From assembly GCF_008929045.1 (NCBI RefSeq), contig NZ_VFAH01000021.1, positions 40,012-104,011 on the forward strand: 64,000 bases of DNA. Reading direction: 5' to 3'. The position numbers and the translations under genes are program-made. Positions 26,123 through 35,313 of the stretch are shown in pieces. Source of the stretch: Noviherbaspirillum aerium (lineage in GTDB: Bacteria > Pseudomonadota > Gammaproteobacteria > Burkholderiales > Burkholderiaceae_D). The notes under the pieces were generated by a model. That model searched no databases, had not been told where the DNA came from, and was given only the letters and a program-made list of their open reading frames with translations. How positions within the stretch are numbered: position 1 is the stretch's first letter; every line of letters starts with the position of its first letter.

Positions 26123-27730
26123 TCAGACCCTGAAGACGCCAAAGTTGGTCGGTTTGGCCGGCACCCGCGCGGCGAGATCGAGCATCAGGCCCATCACGTC
26201 GCGGGTTTCCACCGGATCGAGAATGCCGTCTACCCAAAGGTTCGACGAAAAATTGTAGGCGACCTGGAAAGCCTCGTACTCGCGGCGGATCGGCGCCTTG
26301 AAGGCCTCCTCCTCTTCCGCACTCCAGGCCTTGCCCTCGCTGCTGAGGATCTGTCCGCGAACCAGCGCCAGGACGGTCGCCGCCTGCTCCGGCCCCATGA
26401 TGGCCGCGCGCCCGGTGGGCCAGGCAAACATGGCAGTCGGATTGAACGGGCGACCGCACATGGCCAGATAACCCGCACCGTAGGACGCGCCGATCATGAT
26501 GGTATATTTCGGCACGTTGGCCGACGCCATGGCCGTGATCATCTTGGCACCTGCCTTGGCAATGCCACCCTGTTCTGCCGTGCGCCCGACCATGAAGCCG
26601 GTGACATCGCTCATGAAAACGAGCGGAATATCGCGCTGGCAGCACAGTTCGATGAAGTGCGTGGCCTTCATCGCGCTTTCGGAAAACAGCACGCCCTGGT
26701 TGGCGAGAATGCCGACTTCGTAGCCATGGATGCGAGCAAACCCGGTCAGCAAGGTATCGCCATACAGCGGTTTGAACTCCTGAAAGCGGCTGTCGTCCAC
26801 GAAACGGGTGAGGATTTCACGGGTATTGGTTGGTATCCTGGGATCGCGGCTGATGATGCCGTAGATTTCCTGCGGATCGTGGCGCGGCGGCAGCGATTCG
26901 CCCTGCGTCCAGCGGGGCGACGACTGTTCGCCAAGGTCAAGCACGATTTCCCGCGCGATCGCTAGCGCATGCCGGTCGTCCTCGGCAATATGATCGGTCA
27001 CGCCCGAGACCGAGCAGTGCATCTGCGCGCCGCCCAGGGATTCGTTATCCACCTCCTCGCCGGTGGCCGCGAACGTCAATTCCGGGCCACCCAGGTACAT
27101 GTAGCCCTGGCCCCGCACGATCACCACTTCGTCGCACAGCGAGGGAATGTAAGCGCCCCCGGCCGTGCAAGGCCCCATCACGACCGCGATCTGCGGAATC
27201 CCTTCGGCGGACATCCGAACCAGGTTGTTGAAGATGGTGCCGAACTGCCCGGTGTCGGGAAAGATATTGGCCTGATCCGGCAGGAACGCTCCACCGCTGT
27301 CGACCAGCGTGATCGACGGCAGGCGGTGTTCCCATGCGATGCGCTGGGCCCGGACATGCTTCTTGCAGGTCATCCCGTAGTAGGTGCCTCCTTTGACGGT
27401 GGCATCGTTGGCAATGATCATGCACGGCCGTCCAGAGACTAGGCCGATGCCGGTGATGATGCTGGCACCGGGCGGGACACCTTCATATTTATCTTCACCA
27501 GCCAGCTGCGCCACCTCCAGGAAAGGCGAGCCTGGGTCGAGCAGCGCGTCGATACGGTCGCGCGGCAACAGCTTGTCACGCGCGACGTGACGGGCCCGCG
27601 CCTTGGGCGGACCGCCTTCACGGGCGCGTCTACGACGGGCATGGAGGTCGGCAACCACCTGGTCATATGCCTGGCGGTTTAGCAGGAATTCCTCGTCGGC
27701 AGTGGAGATGCGCGTGTCAAGAATCGTCAT
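26123..27730 (-). CDS. Acyl-CoA carboxylase carboxyltransferase (beta) subunit
   Basis: 535 residues, exactly the size usual for methylcrotonyl-CoA carboxylase beta subunits. Landmarks are RDKLLPRDRIDALLDPGSPF, GIGLVSGRPCMIIANDATVKG and LVDSGGAFLPDQANIFPD (the N-terminal oxyanion and acyl-CoA site). In the C-terminal half are LANQGVLFSESAMKATHFIE, RDIPLVFMSDVTGFMVG and GASYGAGYLAMCGRPFNPT. It transfers carboxyl from biotin on the partner subunit (24096-26120) to the gamma-carbon of an alpha,beta-unsaturated branched acyl-CoA. It lies 61 bases after the hydratase gene. The order dehydrogenase, hydratase, beta, alpha resembles leucine/isovalerate (liu) and acyclic terpene (atu) operons. Confidence 0.93.
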   Translation of the reverse strand: MTILDTRISTADEEFLLNRQAYDQVVADLHARRRRAREGGPPKARARHVARDKLLPRDRIDALLDPGSPFLEVAQLAGEDKYEGVPPGASIITGIGLVSGRPCMIIANDATVKGGTYYGMTCKKHVRAQRIAWEHRLPSITLVDSGGAFLPDQANIFPDTGQFGTIFNNLVRMSAEGIPQIAVVMGPCTAGGAYIPSLCDEVVIVRGQGYMYLGGPELTFAATGEEVDNESLGGAQMHCSVSGVTDHIAEDDRHALAIAREIVLDLGEQSSPRWTQGESLPPRHDPQEIYGIISRDPRIPTNTREILTRFVDDSRFQEFKPLYGDTLLTGFARIHGYEVGILANQGVLFSESAMKATHFIELCCQRDIPLVFMSDVTGFMVGRTAEQGGIAKAGAKMITAMASANVPKYTIMIGASYGAGYLAMCGRPFNPTAMFAWPTGRAAIMGPEQAATVLALVRGQILSSEGKAWSAEEEEAFKAPIRREYEAFQVAYNFSSNLWVDGILDPVETRDVMGLMLDLAARVPAKPTNFGVFRV

Positions 27731-27791
27731 CTGGGACAGGTCCCTTCAGTCATGTCGGATTTGATTTGGTCAATCTGAGCGGTTGGATAGT

Positions 27792-28637
27792 TCAGGCTTT
27801 GGATTGGCCGGGGCAGTATGTTGTGGTGTGCTCGGCACCCCAGCCGCCGAACTCTGGCTTGCGCCGCTGCTCGAACGCGGCCAGTCCTTCGCCGACGTCG
27901 TCGCCCAGCAGTGCGGCGGTCGCCTGCGTTTCTTCGAGCTTCAATGCAGTGTCTAGAGGCTGTTCCAGCCCGGCGCGGGCCAGCCGTTTCATCGCCGCCA
28001 AGCCATTGCAGCTGCGCTCGGCCATTGCGGCGCAATAGTCGAAAGCCTGTTGACGCAGCGCGTCGTCCTCACATACGGCATTGACGAGACCCCACTGCAA
28101 GGCGGTCTGGGCGTCGATCCAGCGGGCGCTCAGGAACAAGTCCATGCTCCGCCGCAGGCCGATTGCGCGTGGCAGACGCTGGCTGCCGCCCCATCCTGGC
28201 ACCAGGCCGAACTGGGCATGTTGATCGCCAAAGCGCGCACTCGATGCGGCAAAGACGACGTCGCAAGCCAACATCAGCTCCAGCCCCCCGGCCAGGCACA
28301 TGCCCTGGACCGCTGCCACGACAGGCAGCGGACTGGCCTCCAGGCGGCGCAGGACGGCATGCCCTTGCCGGATGAAGCTGGACATGGCGTCCGGATCGGC
28401 GCGCAGGCGCTTGACTTCGTCAAGATCGGCCCCAGTGCAGAAATGCTTGCCGTTCGCGCGCACCAGCACGGCGCGCACGCCCGAGTCGCGATGCTCGAAG
28501 GCTGACAGGGCAGCATCGATCGCTGCATGCGCGGCGGTCGACAGGCAATTGAATTTTTCGGGCCGGGCCAGTTCCAAAATGCCTACCCTGCCGTGCGTCG
28601 ATACGACCACCGGTCCGCTGCTCGGGTCCACGTTCAT
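27792..28637 (-). CDS. Enoyl-CoA hydratase family protein, possible 3-methylglutaconyl-type hydratase
   Basis: 281 residues from ATG 28637 (MNVDPSSGPVVVSTHGRV), with GGAGGGTGG just upstream. The ATG overlaps the stop of the preceding dehydrogenase gene by ATGA, so translation is coupled. Crotonase features: LVRANGKHFCTGADLDEVKR and VAAVQGMCLAGGLELMLACD, which keeps the first catalytic Glu, then FGLVPGWGGSQRLPRAIG, where the second Glu position looks to be Ala. It ends FEQRRKPEFGGW. Placed between an acyl-CoA dehydrogenase and a carboxylase, it probably hydrates the carboxylated enoyl-CoA, as LiuC or AtuE do. The assignment rests on context. Confidence 0.87.
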   Translation of the reverse strand: MNVDPSSGPVVVSTHGRVGILELARPEKFNCLSTAAHAAIDAALSAFEHRDSGVRAVLVRANGKHFCTGADLDEVKRLRADPDAMSSFIRQGHAVLRRLEASPLPVVAAVQGMCLAGGLELMLACDVVFAASSARFGDQHAQFGLVPGWGGSQRLPRAIGLRRSMDLFLSARWIDAQTALQWGLVNAVCEDDALRQQAFDYCAAMAERSCNGLAAMKRLARAGLEQPLDTALKLEETQATAALLGDDVGEGLAAFEQRRKPEFGGWGAEHTTTYCPGQSKA

Positions 28638-29803
28638 TTGCCACCCTCCTGCTTTAGATATTGCACCGCGACCCGCCCAAGGCGTTCCCGCGCGATGATT
28701 AGTTTCATAATCTGTGCCGTGCCGTCGCCGATTTCCAGGCCCATCACATCGCGCATCCTCTGCTGATGCGGTAGGTCCTTCGACCAGCCGTAGTGACCAA
28801 ACGTAAGCAGGCATTGATGGATGACGTCGAACGCGGTTTTCGGCGCCATCCACTTGACCATGGCCGCTTCGGCGGTATGCGGCAATCCGGCGTCACGCAG
28901 CGCCAGCGCGTGGTAGCACAGCTGGCGTGCGGCGGCGATGACGGTCTCGCCTTCGGCAATCGGAAAGGTCACGCCCTGGTATTGCGCCAGCGGCACTCCA
29001 AAAGTATGGCGCTCCTTGACGTATTCCCAAGTCTCGTCGATGGATGCCTGGGCGGCGGCGATGCATTGCAGGGCGATCAGCACGCGGCTGTAATCGAAGC
29101 CTTGCATCACCTGGGTGAATCCCTTGCCTTCTTCGCCGAGCCGGTAGGCCGCGGGAATGCGCACGTCATCAAAGAACAGCGACCCGCGGCCCACGATCTT
29201 GCTGCCCAGGTCATCGAAGCGGGTGCACGTCACGCCGGGCAGATCCATCGGGACCATGAAGGCGCTCACGCCGCGCGCTCCGTCTTCGGGTTTTCCGGTC
29301 CGCGCAAACAGCACGACAGCGTCGGCCTGGTCGGCGCAGCTGATGGAGGTTTTTTCACCGTTAAGGATGTAATTGTCGCCGTCTCGTCGGGCGCGCAGCG
29401 CAAGGTTGGCGGCGTCCGAGCCGCCGCGCGGTTCGGACAGGCCGAGGCCGACGAGAACCTCGCCGCTTACCATCCGGGGTACCCACTGGCCTGCGAGTTC
29501 GGCGCTGGCATTGCGCGCCAGGATGGTTCCCATCAGGGAGGCAAGCAGCTGGACATAGCTGACATTGAAATCACCATAGGCGATCTCTTCCATGATGATG
29601 CCGGTAGTGACGCCATCCGCGCCCATGCCGCCGAATCGTTCGGGCAGATCGGTCCCGATCAGGCCCAATGAACCCATTTGCCGCATCAGGTCGCGGTCGA
29701 TTTGCTCGGACTGCTCGCGTTTCTGATAGTCCGGTCGCAGACGCTCCCTGGCGAACCGCCGCGCAACATCGCGCAGCGCCTGTTGGTCTTCGCTCAAAAT
29801 CAT
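28634..29803 (-). CDS. Acyl-CoA dehydrogenase (alicyclic acyl-CoA dehydrogenase-like)
   Basis: 389 residues from ATG 29803 (MILSEDQQALRDVARRFA), with AGGAGG seven bases upstream. In-frame codons further up to 29962 cross the operator and are not used. VGLGLSEPRGGSDAANLALRA is the middle-domain signature and KERHTFGVPLAQYQGVTFPI the C-domain signature. The tail EIGDGTAQIMKLIIARERLG has Asp at the position of the MCAD catalytic Glu, a pattern I associate with cyclohexane- or cyclohexene-carboxyl-CoA dehydrogenases (AliB/BadJ). It is the first gene of the carboxylase operon. A CAAAC-N4-GTTAG palindrome lies upstream at 29956. The substrate could be alicyclic or branched. Confidence 0.9.
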   Translation of the reverse strand: MILSEDQQALRDVARRFARERLRPDYQKREQSEQIDRDLMRQMGSLGLIGTDLPERFGGMGADGVTTGIIMEEIAYGDFNVSYVQLLASLMGTILARNASAELAGQWVPRMVSGEVLVGLGLSEPRGGSDAANLALRARRDGDNYILNGEKTSISCADQADAVVLFARTGKPEDGARGVSAFMVPMDLPGVTCTRFDDLGSKIVGRGSLFFDDVRIPAAYRLGEEGKGFTQVMQGFDYSRVLIALQCIAAAQASIDETWEYVKERHTFGVPLAQYQGVTFPIAEGETVIAAARQLCYHALALRDAGLPHTAEAAMVKWMAPKTAFDVIHQCLLTFGHYGWSKDLPHQQRMRDVMGLEIGDGTAQIMKLIIARERLGRVAVQYLKQEGGK

Positions 29804-30014
29804 CCGGCTGCCTCCTGTCATCGTTGGGCCGCGTGCGGCGATGCCTCGGACGGCAATGCCGATGTCATTGCCCGGTCCAATGCCCTGAACGCCCTTGCGG
29901 GCGAGGTAAGCCGGCGTCCCGGCGTTGCAAGTGTAGCGCAGTTCGCATAGACTATCAAACAAACGTTAGTTTCATAGAAGCCGTCACTCACCTTTTATTG
30001 GCCGGGATCAACTT
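29804..30014. promoter_or_regulatory. Divergent promoter region, carboxylase operon versus 2,4-dienoyl-CoA reductase operon
   Basis: 211 bases between the minus-strand start at 29803 and the plus-strand start at 30015. It holds one perfect copy of the CWAAC-N4-GTTWG palindrome (29956-29969), placed so that one bound repressor could affect both directions. The plus-strand start has only a weak ribosome-binding site (GGGA about 9 bases upstream). Confidence 0.6.
29956..29969. promoter_or_regulatory. Putative TetR operator (CAAAC-aaac-GTTAG)
   Basis: CAAACAAACGTTAG fits the consensus CWAAC-N4-GTTWG at all arm positions. It is embedded in a wider near-palindrome, AAACAAACGTTAGTTT, with only one mismatched pair. 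It lies 45 bases before the gene at 30015 and 152 bases before the one at 29803. The same element precedes the TetR gene itself. Confidence 0.6.
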
Positions 30015-32069
30015 ATGGACGCACAGGGAAGCGGGTTTCGTTCAGAACACCAGGCGTACCGGACGTTGTTGTCACCGCTGGCGGTGGGTCGCCACACGCT
30101 CCCCAACCGGGTCATCATGGGGTCGATGCATACCCGGCTCGAACACATGGATCGTCCTCTCGAGCGACAGGCGGCGTTCTATGCCGCACGGGCACGCGGG
30201 GGCGTTGGCCTGATGGTGACCGGCGGCTTTGCGCCTAACCATGACGGACTGATGGAGGAAGGCGGCCCCATCCTCGTAGATCTGGCGGCGGCAGAGGCCC
30301 TGCGCCCGATTCCGCAGGCAGTGCATGCCGAGGGCTCAAAGATCCTGTTGCAGATATTGCATGCGGGCCGCTACGGAAAACACCGCTCGCCGGTGGGCGC
30401 ATCAGCAATACCTTCCCCGATCAATCCGCGCCTGCCCCGGCCGCTGACCGCTGCTGAAGTGGAAAGCACCATAGAGGACTATGTACACTGCGCCGAACTG
30501 GCGGCACACGCCGGCTTCGACGGCGTGGAGATCATGGGTTCGGAGGGCTACCTGATCAACCAGTTCACGGTGGAGCGCACCAATAACCGGGACGACGGAT
30601 GGGGTGGCAGCGTCGAGAAACGGCACCGTTTCGCGGTCGAGATCGTTCGCCGTACCCGCGAGCGGCTGGGTTCAGACTTTCTCCTGATGTACCGCATCTC
30701 GGCTGTGGACCTGGTCGAGGGCGGAGCCGATGGCAACGAGATCCTCCAGTTGGCGCGTGCCGTGGAGGCGGCCGGCGCGGACATCCTCAATACTGGGATC
30801 GGATGGCATGAGGCTCGCATTCCGACGATCGCCTATATGGTCCCGCGCTCGACATGGCGTTATGCCCCGGCTCGCCTGAAGGATGTGGTAAGCATCCCGG
30901 TGGTGGCATCCAACCGCATCAACACGCCCGAGGTTGCCGAAGAAATTCTCGCCAGCGGCCAGGCCGACCTGATCTCGATGGCGCGCCCTTTCCTGGCCGA
31001 TCCGCTTTTCATACGCAAGGCCGCTGAAGGCCGCGCCGACCAGATCAATACCTGCATCGCCTGCAACCAGGCATGCCTGGACTACATCTTCCGGGAGCGG
31101 CCTGCGACCTGCCTGGTCAACCCGCGCGCGGGACGGGAACTCGATTTTGATGCATTTTCCCCGCCTGCCGCCAGACTACGTTTGGCGGTGGTCGGCGCCG
31201 GCGCGGCGGGACTGGCCTGCGCGGTTGCCGCCGCCGAACGCAGGCATGCCGTGACGCTGTTTGAAGCGGCTCCCGAAATCGGCGGTCAGATGAATTACGC
31301 ACGCCAGATTCCCGGCAAACAAGAGTTCAATGAAATGCTGCGGTACTTTTCGCGCCAGCTCGCCCTGCACAAGGTCGATGTGCGCTGTGGTCAGCATCCG
31401 ACCGCAGCGCAGCTCGCCAGCGAAGGCTATGACCAGATCGTGATGGCGACCGGCGTGCGACCGCGCCGCCCCGACATCCCAGGGATCGGACATCCCAAGG
31501 TGGTGTTTTACCCCGACTTGCTTTCCGGCCGCGTGCAGGCTGGCAAGCGCGTTGCCATCATCGGTGCGGGCGGCATTGGGTTCGATGTGGCCGAATATCT
31601 CACTCAAGGCGGTCCGGCACACCCGGACATGGCGAGTTTCCGGCAAAAATGGGGCGTGGATGAATCCATCTCGTCCAAGGGCGGACTCAAGCCGGCCGAA
31701 CTGGAGCAGCCAGCCCGTCAAGTTACGCTTTTGCAGCGAAAGCCGGAAAAGCCCGGCCGCACGCTCGGCCTGACGACCGGCTGGGCGCTCAAGTCATCGC
31801 TCGCGCAGAGCCACGTTGAGATGCTGTCTGGATGTGAATACCTGCAGATCGACGACGCAGGGCTGCACCTCACCGTCAACGGCAAGCCCAGGCTGCTGGA
31901 GGTTGACAACATCATTATTTGCGCAGGGCAGGAATCCGAACGCGGCCTGGCGGATGAACTCAGTGCGCTGGGTATCAAATTGAGCATTATCGGCGGCGCT
32001 GAACTGGCGGCTGAACTGGATGCCCTGCGCGCCATCGATCAGGGAACCCGTCTTGCCATGACCTTCTAG
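30015..32069 (+). CDS. 2,4-dienoyl-CoA reductase-like NADH:flavin oxidoreductase (FadH type)
   Basis: 684 residues, close to E. coli FadH (about 670). The N-terminal TIM barrel (residues about 12-340) has the FMN-site strand NRVIMGSMHTRLEH and the HAGRYGKH loop. A 4Fe-4S cluster motif CX2CX3CX11C follows, with Cys347, 350, 354 and 366 (CIACNQACLDYIF to ATCLVNPRA). From about 392 an FAD/NAD domain starts with RLAVVGAGAAGLACAVAA, and a second dinucleotide fold has VAIIGAGGIGFDVAEYL. It reduces 2,4-dienoyl-CoA formed from unsaturated acids, so the pathway handles double bonds. It heads a plus-strand operon with a hydratase-like gene and an acyl-CoA dehydrogenase. Related Old Yellow family enzymes with other substrates cannot be ruled out. 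Confidence 0.9.
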   Translation: MDAQGSGFRSEHQAYRTLLSPLAVGRHTLPNRVIMGSMHTRLEHMDRPLERQAAFYAARARGGVGLMVTGGFAPNHDGLMEEGGPILVDLAAAEALRPIPQAVHAEGSKILLQILHAGRYGKHRSPVGASAIPSPINPRLPRPLTAAEVESTIEDYVHCAELAAHAGFDGVEIMGSEGYLINQFTVERTNNRDDGWGGSVEKRHRFAVEIVRRTRERLGSDFLLMYRISAVDLVEGGADGNEILQLARAVEAAGADILNTGIGWHEARIPTIAYMVPRSTWRYAPARLKDVVSIPVVASNRINTPEVAEEILASGQADLISMARPFLADPLFIRKAAEGRADQINTCIACNQACLDYIFRERPATCLVNPRAGRELDFDAFSPPAARLRLAVVGAGAAGLACAVAAAERRHAVTLFEAAPEIGGQMNYARQIPGKQEFNEMLRYFSRQLALHKVDVRCGQHPTAAQLASEGYDQIVMATGVRPRRPDIPGIGHPKVVFYPDLLSGRVQAGKRVAIIGAGGIGFDVAEYLTQGGPAHPDMASFRQKWGVDESISSKGGLKPAELEQPARQVTLLQRKPEKPGRTLGLTTGWALKSSLAQSHVEMLSGCEYLQIDDAGLHLTVNGKPRLLEVDNIIICAGQESERGLADELSALGIKLSIIGGAELAAELDALRAIDQGTRLAMTF

Positions 32070-32253
32070 CACAAAGCGATGGCCCATTGCCTACCAGCAC
32101 CCATGCACACCGGGGCACGCGCTTTCGCGCATCACCGCCCATTAGGCCGGTTTGCCGATGTTGGCAGGCAATGGCCGCATTATCCATCCAAGACACTGGT
32201 CCGTCACACCACTCCGTTTCGCAACACTTACCCACTTTTTACGAGGAGACACC

Positions 32254-33054
32254 ATGAATTATTCAGACTTCCAGTTTCTGCTGTTTGACCACAAGCCCAA
32301 TGGCGTGCTGCTGATCACCATCAATCGGCCGGATGTGTTCAATGCAACCAATGCACGCTTGCATTGGGAGCTGACCAAGATCTGGGATGTGGTCAACGAT
32401 GACGAGAAAACCAAGGTCGCGATCATCACCGGCGCGGGGGACAAGGCATTCTCGGCTGGAGGCGATCTGGACTGGATCACATCCATGGTAGGCAACCCGA
32501 AGATGATCCAGGGCGTGATGAAGGAAGCCTCCGACATCGTCTACAAGATGCTCGACTGCGACAAGCCGATCATTTCGGCAATCAATGGTGTTGCGGTGGG
32601 CGCCGGACTCGCTGTGGCGATGCTCGCTGATATCAGCATCATGTCCGAAAGCGCGCGCATCACCGACGGCCACGTCAAGCTCGGTGTGGGCGCGGGCGAC
32701 CATGCCGCCATCTTGTGGCCGCTGCTATGCGGGATGGCCAAGGCCAAGTATTACCTGCTGACGGCCGACTTCATCGACGGCAAGGAGGCCGAGCGCATTG
32801 GACTAGTCAGCTTGTGCACACCCCAAGACAAGCTGATGGAGAAAGCGATGGAGGTCGCCAACAAGCTGGCCAGCGGAAGCCAGATGGCCATTCGCGTCAC
32901 CAAGAAGTCGCTCAACAACTGGGCTCGCCTCGCAGGTCCTACCTTCGATAATTCGCTGGCGCTGGAAATGCTGTGCTTCCTTAACGAGGATGCGCCCGAA
33001 GGCGTGAAAGCGGTGCGCGAAAAGCGTTCGCCGAAGTTCCCTTCGGCTCAATGA
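32254..33054 (+). CDS. Enoyl-CoA hydratase/isomerase family protein lacking both usual glutamates
   Basis: 266 residues from ATG 32254 ([18 protein letters not shown]), with GAGGAGA before it. In-frame codons upstream lack a site and homology. The oxyanion-hole segments are intact: [18 protein letters not shown] and [17 protein letters not shown]. But GGGxE is GAGLA, and the PExxLG loop is [19 protein letters not shown], so both general acid/base glutamates of enoyl-CoA hydratases are absent by eye. Isomerase, hydrolase or C-C cleaving crotonase activity are alternatives. It lies 184 bases after the 2,4-dienoyl-CoA reductase gene and before an acyl-CoA dehydrogenase. Confidence 0.85.
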   Translation: MNYSDFQFLLFDHKPNGVLLITINRPDVFNATNARLHWELTKIWDVVNDDEKTKVAIITGAGDKAFSAGGDLDWITSMVGNPKMIQGVMKEASDIVYKMLDCDKPIISAINGVAVGAGLAVAMLADISIMSESARITDGHVKLGVGAGDHAAILWPLLCGMAKAKYYLLTADFIDGKEAERIGLVSLCTPQDKLMEKAMEVANKLASGSQMAIRVTKKSLNNWARLAGPTFDNSLALEMLCFLNEDAPEGVKAVREKRSPKFPSAQ

Positions 33055-33181
33055 CGCAGTGACGCTATCACCCGCTCTGCCCTGTGCCTCAACGGACGCA
33101 GGGCAAGGCCGGCCACGCGCAGGCGACGCGACTGCGCGCCATTTCAATCTGACTCCGCACATTCACGCATACGGACGAAAC

Positions 33182-34345
33182 ATGGACTTCACTCTCACGC
33201 AAGAACAACGCATGATCTACGAGTACGGGGACCGTGTCTCGCGTACGTTCGATCGCCGGTACTGGATGCAATATGCCGACAGGCACGAACCTCCCAAGGA
33301 ACTGTATGCGCAGATTGCCAGCGACGGCTTCCTCGGCCTGATGGTGCCCGAAGAGTACGGCGGTGCCGGACAGGGTATGACCGAAATGACGCTATTCATG
33401 GAAGGCCTGGCCAATAACGGCATCCCCCTGCTCAACCTGGTGGTCGGTCCGACCATGACGATGGGGTTGATCGCCAAGCACGGTTCGGAAGCACTCAAGC
33501 GCAGATTCCTACCCGATGGCTGTTCCGGCAAGCTCAAATTCTGCTTTGCCATTACCGAGCCGAACGCCGGGTCCAATACGATGATGATCACGACGATCGC
33601 CAGGCCGGACGGCAACGGCTATCGTCTCAACGGGCAGAAGGTGTTCATCACCGACGCCGGGGATGCCGATTATGCACTGGTCGTCTCGCGCACCACACCC
33701 GCCCAGGAAGTGAGCAGAAAAAGCGAAGGCTTCACGCTGTTCATGGTCGATATGAAACATAAAGGGGTGCAGAAAACCCTGATCCCGGTCAGCTTCTCGG
33801 TTCCGGAGACACAGTGGCAGCTGTTCTTCGACGATGTGCCGCTGTCGGCCGACGATGTAGTCGGGCAAGTAGGATCCGGGTTCGAGATCCTGTTCGACAC
33901 ACTCAATCCGGAACGGATCATCCTTGCCGGCCTGTGTACCGGGCTGGGCCGCTATGCGCTCAATCGTGCAGTGGAATATGCCTCCGAGCGGAAGGTGTTC
34001 AACAATACGCCGATCGGGGCCTACCAGGGTGTGTCGCATCCGCTGGCCGTGGCCAAGACCGAAATCGAATTGGCATCGCTCATGACGCTCAAGGCCGCAT
34101 GGGCCTTCGACAAGGGTCTACCGGCCGGCGAGTACGCCAACATGGCGAAATATTTTGCCGCCGAGGCCGGCATACGGGCCGTCGACAGCGCGATCCAGGC
34201 CTTCGGCGGCAACGGCTTCACCAAGGAATACGGCATCTTCGATCTTTACCCCCTGGTCCGCCTGCTGCGTACCGCACCGCTCAACCGGGAAATGGTGCTG
34301 AATTACATTGCCGAAAAAGTTATGGGTTTGCCGCGTTCGTATTAA
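33182..34345 (+). CDS. Acyl-CoA dehydrogenase
   Basis: 387 residues from ATG 33182 (MDFTLTQEQRMIYEYGDR), the conserved N-terminal position of the family. In-frame codons upstream to 33059 have no homology. LKFCFAITEPNAGSNTMMIT is the flavin signature. SERKVFNNTPIGAYQGVSHP is the C-domain signature, and AIQAFGGNGFTKEYGI a late helix. A Glu in DTLNPERIILAGL is placed like the base of long-chain/isovaleryl-type enzymes. It is the third gene of the plus-strand set starting at 30015. The 314 bases that follow, up to the TetR start, contain no gene. Confidence 0.92.
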   Translation: MDFTLTQEQRMIYEYGDRVSRTFDRRYWMQYADRHEPPKELYAQIASDGFLGLMVPEEYGGAGQGMTEMTLFMEGLANNGIPLLNLVVGPTMTMGLIAKHGSEALKRRFLPDGCSGKLKFCFAITEPNAGSNTMMITTIARPDGNGYRLNGQKVFITDAGDADYALVVSRTTPAQEVSRKSEGFTLFMVDMKHKGVQKTLIPVSFSVPETQWQLFFDDVPLSADDVVGQVGSGFEILFDTLNPERIILAGLCTGLGRYALNRAVEYASERKVFNNTPIGAYQGVSHPLAVAKTEIELASLMTLKAAWAFDKGLPAGEYANMAKYFAAEAGIRAVDSAIQAFGGNGFTKEYGIFDLYPLVRLLRTAPLNREMVLNYIAEKVMGLPRSY

Positions 34346-34659
34346 CGGACTGCAGCTCTCTTGCATTCCGTATCGGACTGAAGGCCGGTTTGGCCGACAG
34401 AAGGCCTGCTGCCGAGTTCACGACGCAAGCAGCCGGCCGGACATGCCGTGTGCTCTGCGAGACAAGGCGGGCCGGCACCCGCGTCGGTTTTCCGATGCTG
34501 GGCCGTCCGTGCTGACTCTGCGGCGGGCGAACGGCGATCGCGTTGCTTAGCAATGGCTTTTTGTCCATGCGCCGCGCAGCATGCTATCTGCCCCGGCGCT
34601 TTTTTGCTATGCTTATGCAGACGAAAGATATACCTTCCAAACGATAGTTAGAAACCAAC
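34346..34659. other. Intergenic region upstream of the TetR gene
   Basis: 314 bases, GC-rich in the first 200, then AT-richer (TTTTTTGCTATGCTTATGC near 34601-34619) towards the TetR start. It must contain the TetR promoter and ends with the operator at 34638-34651. I see no coding potential and no strong terminator for the preceding operon. Confidence 0.5.
34638..34651. promoter_or_regulatory. Putative TetR autoregulatory operator (CAAAC-gata-GTTAG)
   Basis: CAAACGATAGTTAG, a full match to CWAAC-N4-GTTWG, ends 8 bases before the ATG of the TetR gene. A repressor bound here would cover the ribosome-binding region or the end of the promoter, the usual autorepression arrangement of TetR regulators. 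Confidence 0.65.
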
Positions 34660-35313
34660 ATGTCGCCCGAGAACACCACTGCCTTGATAAATCCGACGCC
34701 GGGCACCCAGACACCCGTCCAGAGTGGCGATCAGACGCGGGACCAAATTTTGCATGCGGCCGCTAGCCTGTTCCGCAACCAGGGGTATGCCGCGACGACG
34801 CTGCGGCAGATCGCGGATGCTGCAGGTATTAAAGCGGGCAGCATCTACTACCATTTCTCGTCCAAGGACGAGATTCTTGGCGTGGTGCTTGATGCCGGGA
34901 TCGACGTGGTGATGAAGACGGTCCGGGAGAAGATCGAAGCCCTGCCACCCACCGCTACCTATCGCGAAAAGATCGCCACTGGCATCGAAGGACATCTGTA
35001 CGGCCTGCTGCACCATGGCGACTTCACTTCCGCCAATATCCGGGTCTACGGCCAAATTCCTCACGCTGCCAAGAACAAGCACCGCATCATCCGCCGGGCT
35101 TATGCCGATTATTGGGACAAGTTGTTCGCCGAGGCGTTGACCAGCGGCGAGCTACGCTCCGATACCAGCGTGGCCGTGGTCCGACTGTTCGTCATTGGCG
35201 CGCTGAACTGGACCGTCGAGTGGTATAACCCACAGCGGGGATCTTTTAAGGCGTTTGCCCAGCAGATCACCGGCATCGTCTTCGACGGCATTCTCAACCA
35301 AGACAATCGCTGA
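34660..35313 (+). CDS. TetR/AcrR family transcriptional regulator, likely regulator of the catabolic block
   Basis: 217 residues. After a 25-residue polar lead the TetR helix-turn-helix is clear: TRDQILHAAASLFRNQGYAA then TTLRQIADAAGIKAGSIYYHFSSKDEIL (residues about 26-75). The C-terminal ligand domain is helical (GIEGHLYGLLHHGDF, then LFVIGALNWTVEWYNPQRG), reminiscent of acyl-CoA-responsive members. It stands alone between the 30015-34345 genes and the ABC transporter operon, with an operator-like palindrome 8 bases before its start. The same palindrome occurs before three other promoters in the window, so I infer that it represses them until an acyl-CoA or acid ligand binds. Confidence 0.93.
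   Translation: MSPENTTALINPTPGTQTPVQSGDQTRDQILHAAASLFRNQGYAATTLRQIADAAGIKAGSIYYHFSSKDEILGVVLDAGIDVVMKTVREKIEALPPTATYREKIATGIEGHLYGLLHHGDFTSANIRVYGQIPHAAKNKHRIIRRAYADYWDKLFAEALTSGELRSDTSVAVVRLFVIGALNWTVEWYNPQRGSFKAFAQQITGIVFDGILNQDNR

Noticed and set aside
28638..28853. N-terminal extension of the 27792-28637 hydratase-like gene
   Set aside because: It overlaps the upstream dehydrogenase gene in another frame; the ATG at 28637 has a strong ribosome-binding site and the crotonase fold begins there.
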